Below the pieces are notes generated by a model. The model saw only the letters and a list, made by a program, of their open reading frames with translations, made no database searches and was not told the DNA's origin. Of a stretch of 64,000 bases of DNA, positions 35,747-47,427 are shown piece by piece. This stretch comes from Armillaria gallica (lineage: Eukaryota; Basidiomycota; Agaricomycetes; Agaricales; Physalacriaceae), in contig JBANDB010000011.1 of the NCBI GenBank assembly GCA_037576215.1, positions 2,294,001-2,358,000 of the forward strand. Reading direction: 5' to 3'. Positions within the stretch are counted from its first letter, which is position 1, and every line of letters starts with the position of its first letter. The position numbers and the translations under genes were made by a program.

Positions 35747-36060
35747 GCGCCGCTACCCACCAGATCAAGAGAGCACTGTCAAAAAGATCCTAGATGCATG
35801 TCACGCTCAAAACAAACCATGGCCTCGGCCAAATGCAGACGCAAATCAATCAACCCCCCCACGGGTGCAAAAATACCTGCAAAGTTCGTTACTCTACTAC
35901 ACATCACACGTCGAAACACCCGGAGAACCCAGATTCAAGAGAGGAGGGACTGGGACAAGAGGGAAGGAGTGTGCCTGAGGACCTGTACCTTCACCGCGTC
36001 TTAGTAGCTAGTGTACTTGCGGCGGTTAATTAAATGCAGAGTTCAAAAAAAAAAAAAAAA
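34950..36060 (+). mobile_element. 5'-truncated non-LTR retrotransposon (LINE, Tad-like) with poly(A)
   Basis: The 1111-bp insert ends in 16 A residues (36045-36060) and is flanked by a perfect 12-bp direct repeat, CTCCTAGTATGC, at 34938-34949 and 36061-36072. This is the signature of target-primed reverse transcription. It holds the last part of ORF2: an RNase H domain (HFFADNTSAIEAIF, then VEVAWCPGHKDIQGNEQAD), a linker, and a C-terminal cysteine/histidine knuckle (CPCREPFQTCEHIIRECPRYE), ending in a glutamate-rich tail. The reverse transcriptase and endonuclease are missing, so the copy is dead on arrival. The uninterrupted frame and intact target duplication suggest recent insertion. Confidence 0.93.
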
Positions 36061-36072
36061 CTCCTAGTATGC

Positions 36073-37485
36073 GTTTTACTTTACTTAATACTTTATTTTC
36101 CTTCACTTCCGTCTCCTTCTGCTGCAACCACCTCGGAGCCGTAAAAAAATCAGACGAATTCACAACCCGGGACAGGCGTCTTTTACAGAAAGCATGCAAG
36201 TTGTTCATTACACTTGGCAATTCTACGCGTACTGATCATTCCTTCAGCTTGTTTAATTTGTGAATGAGCGTGGAATCCGTGCTATTGCGTCGGTGTTCTA
36301 ACGTTCAGGCCCCGGACCGCACGGAAACTATGCTTCTCTCCAATTCCCCTGCAAAAATCTTTCTTCCTTTCTCACTCGATGCCATCTCTTGAAGCTGATG
36401 CTTTGTTGCATCGAGAACTATATGAAAACATTTAAGATACCAGTATTTCTTTCCACGCCTCGCATAATCCGTCGCTCCGACTCGCTGGTGCATAAGCACT
36501 GAGTTCCTCGCTCTCTGGTTCGGTTCTACTACGTCTCTGAGATCGTTCGCAGTGCAGTACGACGAGTCCAGATCAACCCGGGGGCGCATTCCTGTGTCTT
36601 CGCACCAGCGGCATTGCCGGATACTACGAAAAATAAGGATCATTTTCTGATGAATCACGACGAGGACGGGAGGGCCTAACCTGCTTTTGATACGGATGTC
36701 GGACGAGAAGAAAGTCAGATGCAACTACAAATAGTTCAATGAGCCAATATTGGTGAGTCGTATATTTACTATGACCTTCCTTCTTCTTCTCATAATTTAT
36801 CCCCAGAGCAGTTTATCATTCACTGCAATATCTGAATGTGTCTGGCGCTGGTACTCGAGAGGGGGCAGCTATTGCGACATCTACTGTCTTCGTGGATGTA
36901 CTGCAAGTCTGCACCGGAACTTAGGTCCAACTGCGAACGGTAAATCACCGATGGCTACCAAGGGTAAGTTGACAACTTTCCCGATGCATAACTAATGTGA
37001 GCAGACACGGATTGATGATGTGATAATGACGGAGTCTCCCACATGGCTGTTTTAGTATATATTGTTGGATTAAGGGGTGAATTATCAAGCAACATGGAAC
37101 CCTTGGAAGGCAAAGGCACAAGGGGTCCCGCTCTACATACAGCTTTATATACTACTTTTGAAAGAAACTACTAGAAATTTCGTGCAGAGAAAAGAAACGG
37201 CTGAGTAATACTTACCAATCCCGACGGTGAGTCTTGTGGGCGCTTGCTAATGATCCGGGCCGAAATATCACATATATACCTTCACATTCTTTACCGTCGG
37301 GATCGGTAAAGCAACCCCAGCACATCATGCAACCCGTCCCCACAGGTTATACAATAGTAGAACTGTAAGTTATGCTCGTGGAATCGAGCAGTGATATTTT
37401 CTGAGTGATCTCATTTCAGGTCCGGACCTATGGTTTATCAAACTGCACTTTCAGTCTCCATTCATTGCCTAACGCAGGAATTTAG
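36073..37485. other. Stretch between LINE and DUF6534 copy B
   Basis: No gene recognised with confidence. A minus frame at 36305-36724 (139 codons) has no family resemblance. Between about 37180 and 37350 there is an imperfect inverted phrase (TACCAATCCCGACGGTGAG and CTTTACCGTCGGGATCGGTA) that could form a hairpin. A first exon for copy B is probably hidden here, near 37400-37440. Confidence 0.35.
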
Positions 37486-38723
37486 ATTGTAGGGTACCTC
37501 TTGGACTGGGGACTCTTCGGGACCCTTTCCGTGCAGCTCTGTACGTTGCTCCGAGTCATTCTCCAGCAGATTATTTTGAATTCATTCTTTCAAGATCTAT
37601 ACTATCTAGCGTTTCCGAATGATAGACGATTCATAAAATATCTTGTCTATGGCATCTACGTTATCGAATTCGTACAGACGATGCTTATTTCTCACGACGT
37701 GTTTGCGACCTTCGGGTATGGCTTCGGTGACATGGACACTCTGACTGCGAAGCATTTGTCTTGGTTTACTGTCCCCATCATAAGCGCTATCGGTGCGCGT
37801 AGCATTTGCTACCCATTTTGTGTTACTTATCATGATATCAGTTGCTTGTGTTGCGCAGGTCTTCTATGCATACCGTATCTTCATAGTGTCAAAGTCACGA
37901 ATCATCCCGATACTCGTCATTTGTGTTCGTTGCTGTGCTCTTTCCCCGTAGCAATCTAGCTTATCTGTTTACAGGTATCATTGACCGGTTCTGTGGCAGC
38001 TGTGACTTTAGGCATTTACACTTTCCAAGCAGGCAATGTCCCTGAAATGGACAATCGGAAGATGCAAATTACTGCCGGGGTATGTCACTGATTGGTCCTC
38101 CCAAGTTCTTCGTGCTGAACCATGCCTAGATTTCGTGCGGAGCCGCCGCCCTATGTGATATCCTCATCGCTATTTGCATGACCTACTATGCGAGCTCTTC
38201 TTCTCTCTCTCAGTTATCTTCATTGATGTTGACGTTATTTCATAGCTTATGCGCAGCACCACTAATTTCCGTCGCACTCGAATGCTGGTCACAAAGATAA
38301 TTCGTCTCACCATTGAAACGGGATCTATTACAGGTATTCAATCCGCACCATCCGCCGTTATAAAAATAATAACACCGCTTACTTCTAGCTGTTGCCGCTC
38401 TGCTTGACGTTGTCCTTTTTATTGTGGTACCCTATCAAACTTCTCACCTAGTTCCCGGCCTACTTGTGCCTAAGCTATATGCTAACACCGTATACATGGT
38501 GCTGAATTCCCGATTCCAAATCATCGGAGGACGGGATGCCTATAAGTCTTCGACCGATATAAGCATCACGACTACGATGATAAGAGATATCATCTCTCAA
38601 TCGGCGGAAGAGGCACGGTCTGCAGACGGGACACGTGCGCAGGTGCCAGTGGTCGTAATATCTAGCGAGGTATCCAACGATGATCGTGAAATGGACCTAG
38701 TGAATGTCAGTCATGTGCTTTAG
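37486..38723 (+). CDS. DUF6534-type membrane protein, copy B (5' end unresolved)
   Basis: Exons 37486-37540, 37595-37792, 37842-37924, 37975-38079, 38130-about 38210, 38246-38333 and 38389-38723 join in phase. Helical segments in order: GYLLDWGLFGTLSVQLYLYYLAF, KYLVYGIYVIEFVQTMLISHD, FATFGYGFGDMDTL, VACVAQVFYAYRIFIV, SLTGSVAAVTLGIYTF, GAAALCDILIAICMTYY, then the conserved STTNFRRTRMLVTKIIRLTIETGS and PGLLVPKLYANTVYMVLNSRF. The cytoplasmic tail ends MDLVNVSHVL. The exon carrying the initiator methionine was not found. The junction between MTYYASS and RSTTNF is short (about 33 nt) where copy A has roughly 290 bp more, so intron 5 may have been shortened here. Role unknown. Confidence 0.7.
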
Positions 38724-40749
38724 TAGAGCTGATTTTCCCCGAAGGATAAACCACGGGACGCTTGTATGAACCTCCCCGCGGTGGCTTCGGGGCTTTCCGC
38801 TTAGACACGTGGCCGTTTTTCCTTCCTGCAATTGAACTTTCCCAGTTACCGCAACGTTCTTCACACTCAATCATTATATGCGTATACTCTTTCTGCTTAC
38901 GAACACTCGATGTTATATAAACAGGTGCCGTGACAACTACAACAGTGGCTCTACATACCAGCTATACCGGCTTTCCCCCAATATTTACCATGCCTTCTCA
39001 TGACGAGTCTCCAAGTTGAATGGCGAGCGGCATCCAGACCAGACACTTATTACGGTTTTTCGATTATTGGACTCAATCGGCTCAAGCTAGTTGATCTCTA
39101 ACTGTCCCGAAGGGGTACGACATCCTCCGCCTTTCTAGCTATCAGAATGGCACTTTCGAGTTCTGTATGCTGAACACCATCATAGTCCACAAAAGGTCTA
39201 ATGGTACTTCCTTAGACTTTGAGGAGGGCCTGTAGCATTCTGCATAGATGAAGGGTCATTTCTACGCCAGTGCAGTTCATGTGGTGCGCAAATTAGATCC
39301 TTGACTTCGGCTCTGCTCACTGAGGGTAGATAGTCATGCGTAACGTCCCACAGATAAGGTGGCAGCCTCTTTTTAAGGAAACTTTGATATGCAGAGAACA
39401 TCCATCTCTCCTTGTATTGTCGTCCCTTTGGTGCGGCGCACCTTGAGGATGACGTTGAGCATTTAGCTTTCTTTTTTTTTTCCACTGCCATGACCAAACT
39501 TGACGCGTGACGATTCATCGTGATGGACTCTTCGTTCTGTTCCGTTCCTGTCACCACGATGAATGTATTTTTTCAAGCAAGCGGTCAATTTTGGTGACTT
39601 CGTTTCGGGTCGTTTTTTCGGATGCAGCGGCAGATTACGCAGCACTGTTGCTTGCTTGGCTTCACGTCATCCTGGTCGCCTTCATCTCTGAGTTTGCAGT
39701 ACGTATGCGTGCTATTTTCTTCTTGCATTCTGTTGGTTGTGTGCTTACAAATGCGTATAGCACGGAAATGGTTTTATTACCCGCCTCATCGCACCCGTCT
39801 CCTTGTGATGCCTGTTTACCATCTGCGTACTCAACGAAGATAGCTTCAAAAGGAGATATTTTTTCTTGCTTGTAATACATAGGAAGGGAAAATCGAACGG
39901 CTTCTTGCGGGTCTTCGCGCTCCAGGATCTTCTACCACATTCAAGGATCTTTTTACCAATGGAACAACTAACACGGTGATCAAGGGAGATGGATTGCCTA
40001 GGTATCTACTAGTAACCTCAGGTAACTTCTGACAACTTCACCTGCTTAAGGCCGGGTCAGACGTTGATTAACCACTTACTCGTGATAATGAATACAGGGT
40101 CGGATGGTTTATACTGTTCTTACAAGATTGATGTTCATGGTCGATTTATGATAGTGACCTCGTTCCTGGTGCGCTTTCCCCTGGCTATTCCCTGCATACC
40201 AACGCATTTATTTTAGTTTTTAATTTACCTGACAGACCAACATACAAGAATCCTTCCTCTGATCACATTCTGAAACTTGACTGTCGTGTGAGAGGAAATT
40301 TTCGATCGCCGACATCATCAAGTTATGTTAGTGATGGAAGTCCGGTTTTTTTCCCAAGGCACCACCATCAATTCTTGGAAGCTAGATACATGGTACTAAT
40401 CCAGAGTTGAATTCGACATCCAGGCTAGCCGGTTCTGATTCTATACGGTAGCTTTCAGAGCGTGAGGCTTTCCTAATTTCTGTGAGTCTCGTCTCTCGTC
40501 ACCATGTATGGACACTGAGTACATTCATAGGATGAGGACCCAAGGATCTACGTATGCGACTAATGTGAATGTCCGACTGTGATAGTCGTTCGGATCCTCG
40601 TCCTATCCGGCAATTATATTCGGGCGTTTGTTGGGGTAGGGCCGAGAACAATTTAATGCGCACCGAAATAACCTGAAATAACGACCCTTCTATCCCCTAA
40701 CAGCAACAGTTGTCCGTGGTCCGAGTCCGTACTACGAAGCCATTTCATC
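38724..40749. other. 2-kb stretch without a recognised gene
   Basis: The first 50 bases continue the similarity to the 3' flank of copy A. The rest has only short overlapping frames (39198-39880) on both strands without family resemblance. Confidence 0.45.
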
Positions 40750-43100
40750 ATGGAAACTGACCCCATGGATGCGATGCCTCGACAAGGAACCCCATCAGTA
40801 GCCGGATATGTGCACGATATAAGGACGACTTCTTTCGATGCGAGGGAGACGTACAACATGTTTCCAGTCGTTACCCTCTCATTCTTCGCGGTTTTCCTTC
40901 TCTACCAATGGACACGACGAGGACCTCGCGTCACCATCGCGCGTCTTCGTGGTCCGAAGTCACCGTCGTTTCTCTACGGTGGGTCACGCCATTGTGAGAT
41001 CATAAATGTTCTCTGAATCTTGTCCTAGGTTACCTCCCTACTCTCGTTCAAGATCAGGCTGGCGCTGTTAGTCATATATTGATTCTCTTTAGGATTCTCA
41101 TCGTTTCTGTCCAGAAAGACTTCCAACTCCAAGGAACTTACGGCGACGTGATTAGAATCAAGGCGCCTCTTGGAGTACGCTTCGTTGGCTACAAATACCT
41201 TGCCTTAGTCTGAAATTTGAGTAGGAAAATCGCCTCCTTCTCATGGATCCCAAAGCGCTTCGACACATTTTTTATAATTCTGGGTATCGCTACTCCAAAC
41301 CTACTGGGATACGAGTAATCCTGGGAACAGTTTTGGGGCCGGGCCTGTTCCACGCCGAAGGTAGGCACTGATTACAGTCCAGGGACTTCTATGAGCTGAT
41401 ATCGTCGCATCCCCTAGGCGAAGACCACAAGCGCCAACGGAAGATTGTTCTACCAGGATTCGGCAGCCGTGAATTAAGGACATTTGTTCCCATCTTCTGC
41501 TCGTACGCCGGTCGGGTTTGTATTATTTCCGTGTCCCGTACTATCGCGTATTGATCCGTAGCACTAGATGACTGCGTACTGGCGAAGTATTATAGCCACC
41601 GAGAATTCAGAATCTGCGGTCATAGAAGTAACTTCGTGGATTACTCGCGCGTTGCTGGACGCCACTGGAGAAGGTGCTATTAATTCAATTATCACTGGTA
41701 GCTAGAAGCTGATTCGAAATTGATTTTTTAGCTGCCTTCGATTACCAATTTGGATCCTTGGATAATTCTGAGACCGAGCTCGCGAAGGCGTATGCTCATA
41801 TGGCGTACGCGATGTCATTTCATTAATTGGTTTTAGCGCTGAACGATGCTGACTAGACTTAATGTTTTTGGTGTCCCTTCTAAACTGGCCCTCCTAGTGA
41901 TGTGTGCTATGGACTCCTGGCTTCCGGAATTTGTTAGTCAGTTTCTGACGAACATCCCCGTTCCCCGGTTGAACGTGGCGAGGAATGTGAATACTATATC
42001 AACGAAGGTGGCGAAAGGCCTCGTCGATGATAAACAGGCTTTGTTGCTGGAGGGTAAAGGCAATAAAGACATCATGAGTTTACTTGGCAAGTCTATCCGT
42101 CTAACGTTGCGAGAACTATTGCTAATTATGCATGTTCAGTAAAAGCGAATGCATTGGAGGATCATAAGAAAAGGCTGCCAGAGAACGAGCTTTGGGCTCA
42201 AATGAAGTATATCTTTAACTACCGCGAGGAGAATGTACTAAAGCTCTTCTAACAGCACCATCATTGTCGCCGGTCATGAAACTACGACTAACGCATTAGC
42301 CTGGGCTCTACTTGAATTAGCACGGCACCCCGACATTCAAACAAAGCTTCGCGCCGAGATACGTGCCTACCTTCGTAACCGAACGGTCTCCGAACTGACG
42401 GCAGAGGACTTCGATTCCATGCCTTACTTGACCGCGGTCGTCAAGGTCTTCATCATATTTTCTCCCTGCCGTCATTTTACTGACATAGACATAGGAGAGT
42501 CTTCGGTTCCATCCAACGCTACATCACGCATATAGATATGCTTGCGAGGATGATGTATTACCTTTAAGCCAACCTATCATAGATGCGAACGGGAAGGTGC
42601 TCACCGAGATACCGATACCCAGAGGCACGTATATCTTCTGTTCCATCGCGGCCTACAATCGCAACAAGGAGATTTTTGGAGCGGACGCAGACCTGTTCAA
42701 TCCTGAAAGATGGCTGAAGGGCACTGTGAAGCCCAGTAGTGACGCGTCAATTGGAGTCTACGCTAACCTGTAGGTTTCTATTGTAACTCTTGCTGATGCA
42801 GCACATTTATTGTTGCGGGTGTACAGATTTACCTTCATCGGTGGTAAGAGATCGTGCACGGGCTGGCGATTTGCGTACGTCTCATCTATATTCATTCATA
42901 TATGATGAACTAACGCGAGCTACAGGTTGCTGGAGATGCACGCATTCATTGTTGAACTAGTGAAGAGCTTCGAGTTCGAGCTCGCAGCTGATGCCCACAA
43001 AATCCGCAGGGAGCCATGTGCTGTGGTTACACCGACGGTCGAAGGAGAAGTGGACAAGGGACCGCAATTGAAGCTGAAGGTTAGGATGGCATCGAAGTAA
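40750..43100 (+). CDS. Cytochrome P450 monooxygenase, 13 exons
   Basis: Exons 40750-40978, 41029-41066, 41115-41174, 41225-41360, 41418-41515, 41568-41673, 41732-41804, 41857-42086, 42140-42206, 42256-42445, 42495-42769, 42827-42874 and 42926-43100 total 574 codons plus stop, all in phase. A membrane anchor (FPVVTLSFFAVFLLYQW) follows MET 40858, which may be the true start; the ATG at 40750 adds 36 residues. Family marks: I-helix AGHETT, K-helix ESLR, PERW (FNPERW), and heme loop FIGGKRSCTG with the thiolate Cys near residue 511. One intron (42087-42139) has a GC donor (GCAAGT). The type resembles the multi-gene P450 families of mushrooms; substrate unknown. No biosynthetic cluster surrounds it. 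Confidence 0.93.
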
Positions 43101-43608
43101 TGATTTCAATGATAAAATGTACAACATGATTCAACAGCAATAAATGTTCGTTGATTATATTAACTACGCCAACCATTCCTTGTGTAAGTAAGAGGATGAG
43201 ACGACGCCGCTCCTGTTTTACATGGAATACCTCGCTCTGATCAGGATAGATACTCTTTCGGAACCGATAAGGGTATGCAAGAACGCTGAGAAGTGATGAT
43301 CATTGGCATCCACATCTTTCGCACGGTTCTAAAATCACTCCTCGCCGATCAGTACTAACATCCATCCACACAACGACCTTCTTCGGCCCATCTCTGCAAC
43401 ATAGTACTTAAAATTAGCGTTCAACCGTTCGAATGGAGGCTGCGTGCAATGAACAGGAGGAATGCACTTAAGGAGTAAACGTTTTGCGAGATCATTAGAT
43501 ACAAATCTATGTCACAGACTCACATATGTCCATCATGGACGCTACTACGTACAGGGGTATACATAAATCATTCCTTCGTCACTTATTCACTGAATTCATT
43601 CATCTCCC
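43101..43608. other. Convergent intergenic region of P450 and phospholipase D
   Basis: 508 bp between two facing stop codons, presumably both 3' UTRs. Contains ATAAATG-type A-rich signals just after the P450 stop (about 43138-43146). Nothing else seen. Confidence 0.4.
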
Positions 43609-46600
43609 CTAAATATATATAGGCAACGTGGGATTCAAGCCAGCCCATTCCGGACCGGAAACAAATTCCTTGTCGTCTATGAGGAAGTCCTGAACAAAGT
43701 CCAATGAGCCGCAAGAAAACATCTAGAAAGAAAGACAAACCAAAGGACATTCCACCAATGCTCCCTTAACCTCAGATAAGCGGCTCTTAAGCCTATCAAG
43801 GGTTATGCCAGGAATGACATGGCCCGTCTTGACCTTGGGAACGTAGGTCTAGTGGTTCCATCATCAGTCACCCATAACATCAATCACAACCAAATGGGGA
43901 CAAACATCATAAGCCTTCCAGTCCCTAACCAAGTTCGACGGCACAGGGCGGAATAGCTTGGTAAACACCTCTCTGTTCTTCTTTGCAGTGCCGTTCCACA
44001 GAGCGAGTGTCGCGTCTGAGATCGGATCAGCCACCAAGTCGTCTTCCCTCAAGTTGAATTCATTGGCGTTAGGATGAGGAGCAGGATGCATGAACGAGTC
44101 GGGTTCCTTAGACCTCTGGTGGGGCCATTGAGGTTCAATGAGACCGAGATGTTCTGTTGCTTTTGGATCAGCGATGCAAATCCATGATAATGACAAAACC
44201 TGTACCTCTGAATAGCTTACGCCTAAGAGATGTAGCAAATCTCGAAACCATGACACGATTTCCGTTCATCGTAGATTCGACCATGTCGGTGTCTTCCACT
44301 ACAAGTGCGATTTCCGAGTCACCGTCACCCTTTTAAGTTCACGGTTGAGTATCATATAGCAAGCAAACATTTAAGATTTACCTTCTGACTTCTGTCATTG
44401 ATATTAGCAGAGCCCATCTATGAGCCGTGAAATCAGAGAAGCCAACGGACATGGTGAAATATACATACGATAACTCTGGTATCGTCGACGATCATCAATT
44501 TGGAATGAATATACAACAATTCCGAGACGTATCTGAGGCAGTCATCAGTTAAAGGGGATGGCGATCCACGGACATAGCTTACGCGCTCAATTCCTCCTCC
44601 TCCGAACCTTCCCACAACTCATCCGCTAAGCGTGTCTTGTCATCAAGCATGTGCTGCGCCACGCTGTCGCTAACAAGTTCGTCATCGCGAATTTGTTCAG
44701 AGGCGCTCTCCCATCGCCGAATGATTTCCTTAGCGGCCTCCTCTGTCTCGGGTATGGGAACCTAATGACAAAGTTGTTAGGAAGTAGCTATGGAACCCAT
44801 TTAATCATACCTTGATGATACTGTCGTCTTTCTTCTTCTCTGACTTATCCGTGACGACTAATCCATCCGTTGTAGCCTTAGGCAATGCAATGGTAACCTC
44901 CTTTTGAATCCCTTCCGAAACGTCGCCGATCCATACACGCGCAAGTGCAACTTGTGCTTCGTGGAATTTGACGCCCGAAATTTCCTCCATTTTAGCGATA
45001 TATCCAGCTGTGGTACACACATTAGATATGGATGCTAGACAGGCGGCAAATAGATTGAACCTACCAGGCGAGTTGATTCTATCATATGACCTCAAGTGGA
45101 AGAACCGAATATAATCCAAGCTAGATCCAAAAATTATCAACGTCGCTGATTAAGAGAGGATGATTGGAACCCACGGTTCGTATCCAGCCTTCCTTATCTC
45201 CTCATAGATACTGCTGCCACCGCGGTTCATGGTGCGGTATTGGCCGGCCATAATGGTCTTCAACGAATTGTCGTCTTTGACGTTGCCCGCGAATGCTGGG
45301 AGCTCGGGGATACAGATGATCACCTGGAACTTCTTACCCTCTTGTGCTGCTCTGACGATACGCTCGACTAGAGCCTTCCCGATGAGATTAACAACTGCAC
45401 CACCTTCCTTAGTAGCGGAAATACTAGAGAGTATCGTTATGGCTGGTCTGCAGATAAAGGACGAAAAGAAAATACTCACAAGAATTGATTCTCTATGTAG
45501 ATGAAGTGATTCGCCTCAAGGATCAACTGAATGTCTGTGAAGGGACGTCAACGTTGGCCAAGATACTGTCTATAAAATATACACTCACAGGCGTTTTGGA
45601 TACTGTGCTCTGTCAAAACACCATGGCTCCAGTCCGAGACACTGCGTACAACCTGGACTCGGCATGACGGAGTGGCTGGCCTTTCATATCCTGGTTCTTC
45701 TTCGCTTTCTTCTTCCTCATCGCCGTGTACATGGCGGTGCCATCTCTGACGGTACTTGTGTCCCACCTCCGCCCAATGTTCACGGTGAGGGTGGCCTGTC
45801 AAACGTTAACAAACATGACTACAGCAGGATAACGAATACCCTTACGAGCAACAGCTTCATTGGGGGCTGCGTCGACATCATGGGGTAAGGAAAGCCAGTC
45901 GATGTCCCTTGAACAAAGTTAGCAGAAGGTATGATAATCATAGAAGGATCCCGTACGCTTTGTCACGATACTAAAAATAAGAACGGTTGTCAAAACGGGA
46001 TCATTACTGAGAAGCATAGAAGCTACTCGCCTTGCGCTTCTTGATTTCATTCCACCTCTCGACAAAGTGCTGAACGATATCCAGCACCACGGGTCCAGTC
46101 AACGACATATGTACCTATGACGAACTCATCAAACACTCTGCACATTGATGAGGTGGAGCACTTACATCGTGCCAAGGCATCCTTGCGCTCTCCAAGATCG
46201 GAAGCGTGTTACTTGCGTACCACCTCACGTCTTTGAAGTCCATGATCCGGGCGTTATTGTAATCCTGCCCGGGGAACAGGGTCCGACTAAAATCCGTCGG
46301 GTGCACATCTGCGAGAGGGTGATTATGCGTGTCCCACCGCCCGAAACATAGATCAAGACCCCCGATACACGCATAATGATTGTCGACCACAACAACTTTC
46401 TCGTGGTGGGACCAGAACTGGACGCTATCCTTGGAACCGATGTGATCTGGGTGGCGCAGGCAGTTGATATTGGGGTGAAGATCATCGAGCGTATGCTTAG
46501 TGTGCCAAGAGCTCATAGCCATCGTCTGCGTGACTTCTTTGTATACGATGACATAGATCTTGACCCCCTGCTCTGCCTTGCGCTTTAGCAGGCGATCAAG

Positions 46601-47100
46601 ACGATATTCCGGGTAGTCCGCAGGAGGACGACGGAGGTAAAGCTCTGGGGTGAGCCACCAGTCCTACAATGCATTATAAAGGTGAGACCAAAATGTAACG
46701 ACAGAACGAGGACGTACCAAGATAAATATCGCCTCTCTGGCGTTATCAATCAGCTCAGAGAGCGCCCACATGTAATCGTGCCCATCAATGTGCCATTTCA
46801 CAAAATTGCCTGCCCTCTCCTCTGCGAAACTGGAGAAGCGGTGGCTGTCGTTGATAGCCTGCCTAATCTCGTCGGCCTCTTTCTCTTCTGGATCATCGTG
46901 GCGGCCTGGATATCAATATTTTAGACGCTTTGACAGAAGCCGACAATGGACTAGCTTACGATTAGGGCGAAAGATTCCTGGGGAAAGTGGATGAACAAGG
47001 TTGCACTGCAATCAGATTAGACTCTCTTACCTATGGCTTCCTGCCTGGCATGTTCTATTCCGTCTGGAATTTTATCGACAATCTTTTTGAAGAAACTCAT
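43609..47100 (-). CDS. Phospholipase D, many exons
   Basis: Hydrolyses phosphatidylcholine to phosphatidic acid and choline. The start at 47100 gives MSFFKKIVDKIPDGIEHARQEA, a common N-terminus of the short fungal PLD. First catalytic motif: SHHEKVVVVDNHYACIGG (H-x-K-x4-D, near 46408-46384), followed by GRWDTHNHPLAD. Second: YIHSKLMIVDD (near 44507-44484), then after an intron MGSANINDRSQ. Between them lie QVVRSVSDWSHG, EANHFIYIENQF, QVIICIPELPAFAG and FFHLRSYDRINSPG. The C-terminus (HLGLIEPQ, FMHPAPHPN, FRPVPSN, TYVPKVKTGHVIPG, GPEWAGLNPTLPIYI) ends at 43609. No PX or PH domain is visible, unlike SPO14. The exact last intron is uncertain: donors at about 43735 or 43720 both keep frame. Confidence 0.92.
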
Positions 47101-47256
47101 TCTTGATGAGCTGGCGTCGTGGTGGTACGAAGGTAAGTGTCTTGAACCAATATACTGGGCAACGGGCGCCGTTACTACGCTATGACATCATTCCTCTTGT
47201 GTCAAAACCGGTTGCCAAGGTAGTTCATTTGTTAACTAGTAAGTAGGATACCTGTA

Positions 47257-47425
47257 CAGTCAACTCTGTAATAACCCATACCTCTATAAGGACATACACT
47301 CACCCCCATAACCCATAGGTTTGTTCGTCTACTGAAGTACAAATTCCTCTCTGTAAACCCATACTCCCTCATAACCATGGCGCCGAGTGGGAATAGAGGG
47401 GTATGGGTTATTACAGAGTCGACTG
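47257..47425. mobile_element. pogo-like MITE with terminal inverted repeats and TA duplication
   Basis: A 169-bp non-coding element. The left end begins CAGTCAACTCTGTAATAACC and the right end is the inverted copy, differing by one base in the first 26 (A/G at position 6). Both ends are bordered by TA (47255-47256 and 47426-47427). A CAGTC-type terminus with a TA target is typical of pogo/Fot1 (Tc1-mariner superfamily) elements. Inside, the string TAACCCATA occurs again in partly inverted copies, so the whole element can fold into a long hairpin. It has no transposase, so it depends on an autonomous relative elsewhere. Confidence 0.88.
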
Positions 47426-47427
47426 TA

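Noticed and set aside
36305..36724. 139-codon minus frame downstream of the LINE
   Set aside because: No recognisable motif and irregular composition; nothing links it to other exons.
40750..47100. P450 and phospholipase D as part of a biosynthetic cluster
   Set aside because: No synthase, transporter or regulator lies nearby; the neighbouring genes are unrelated.
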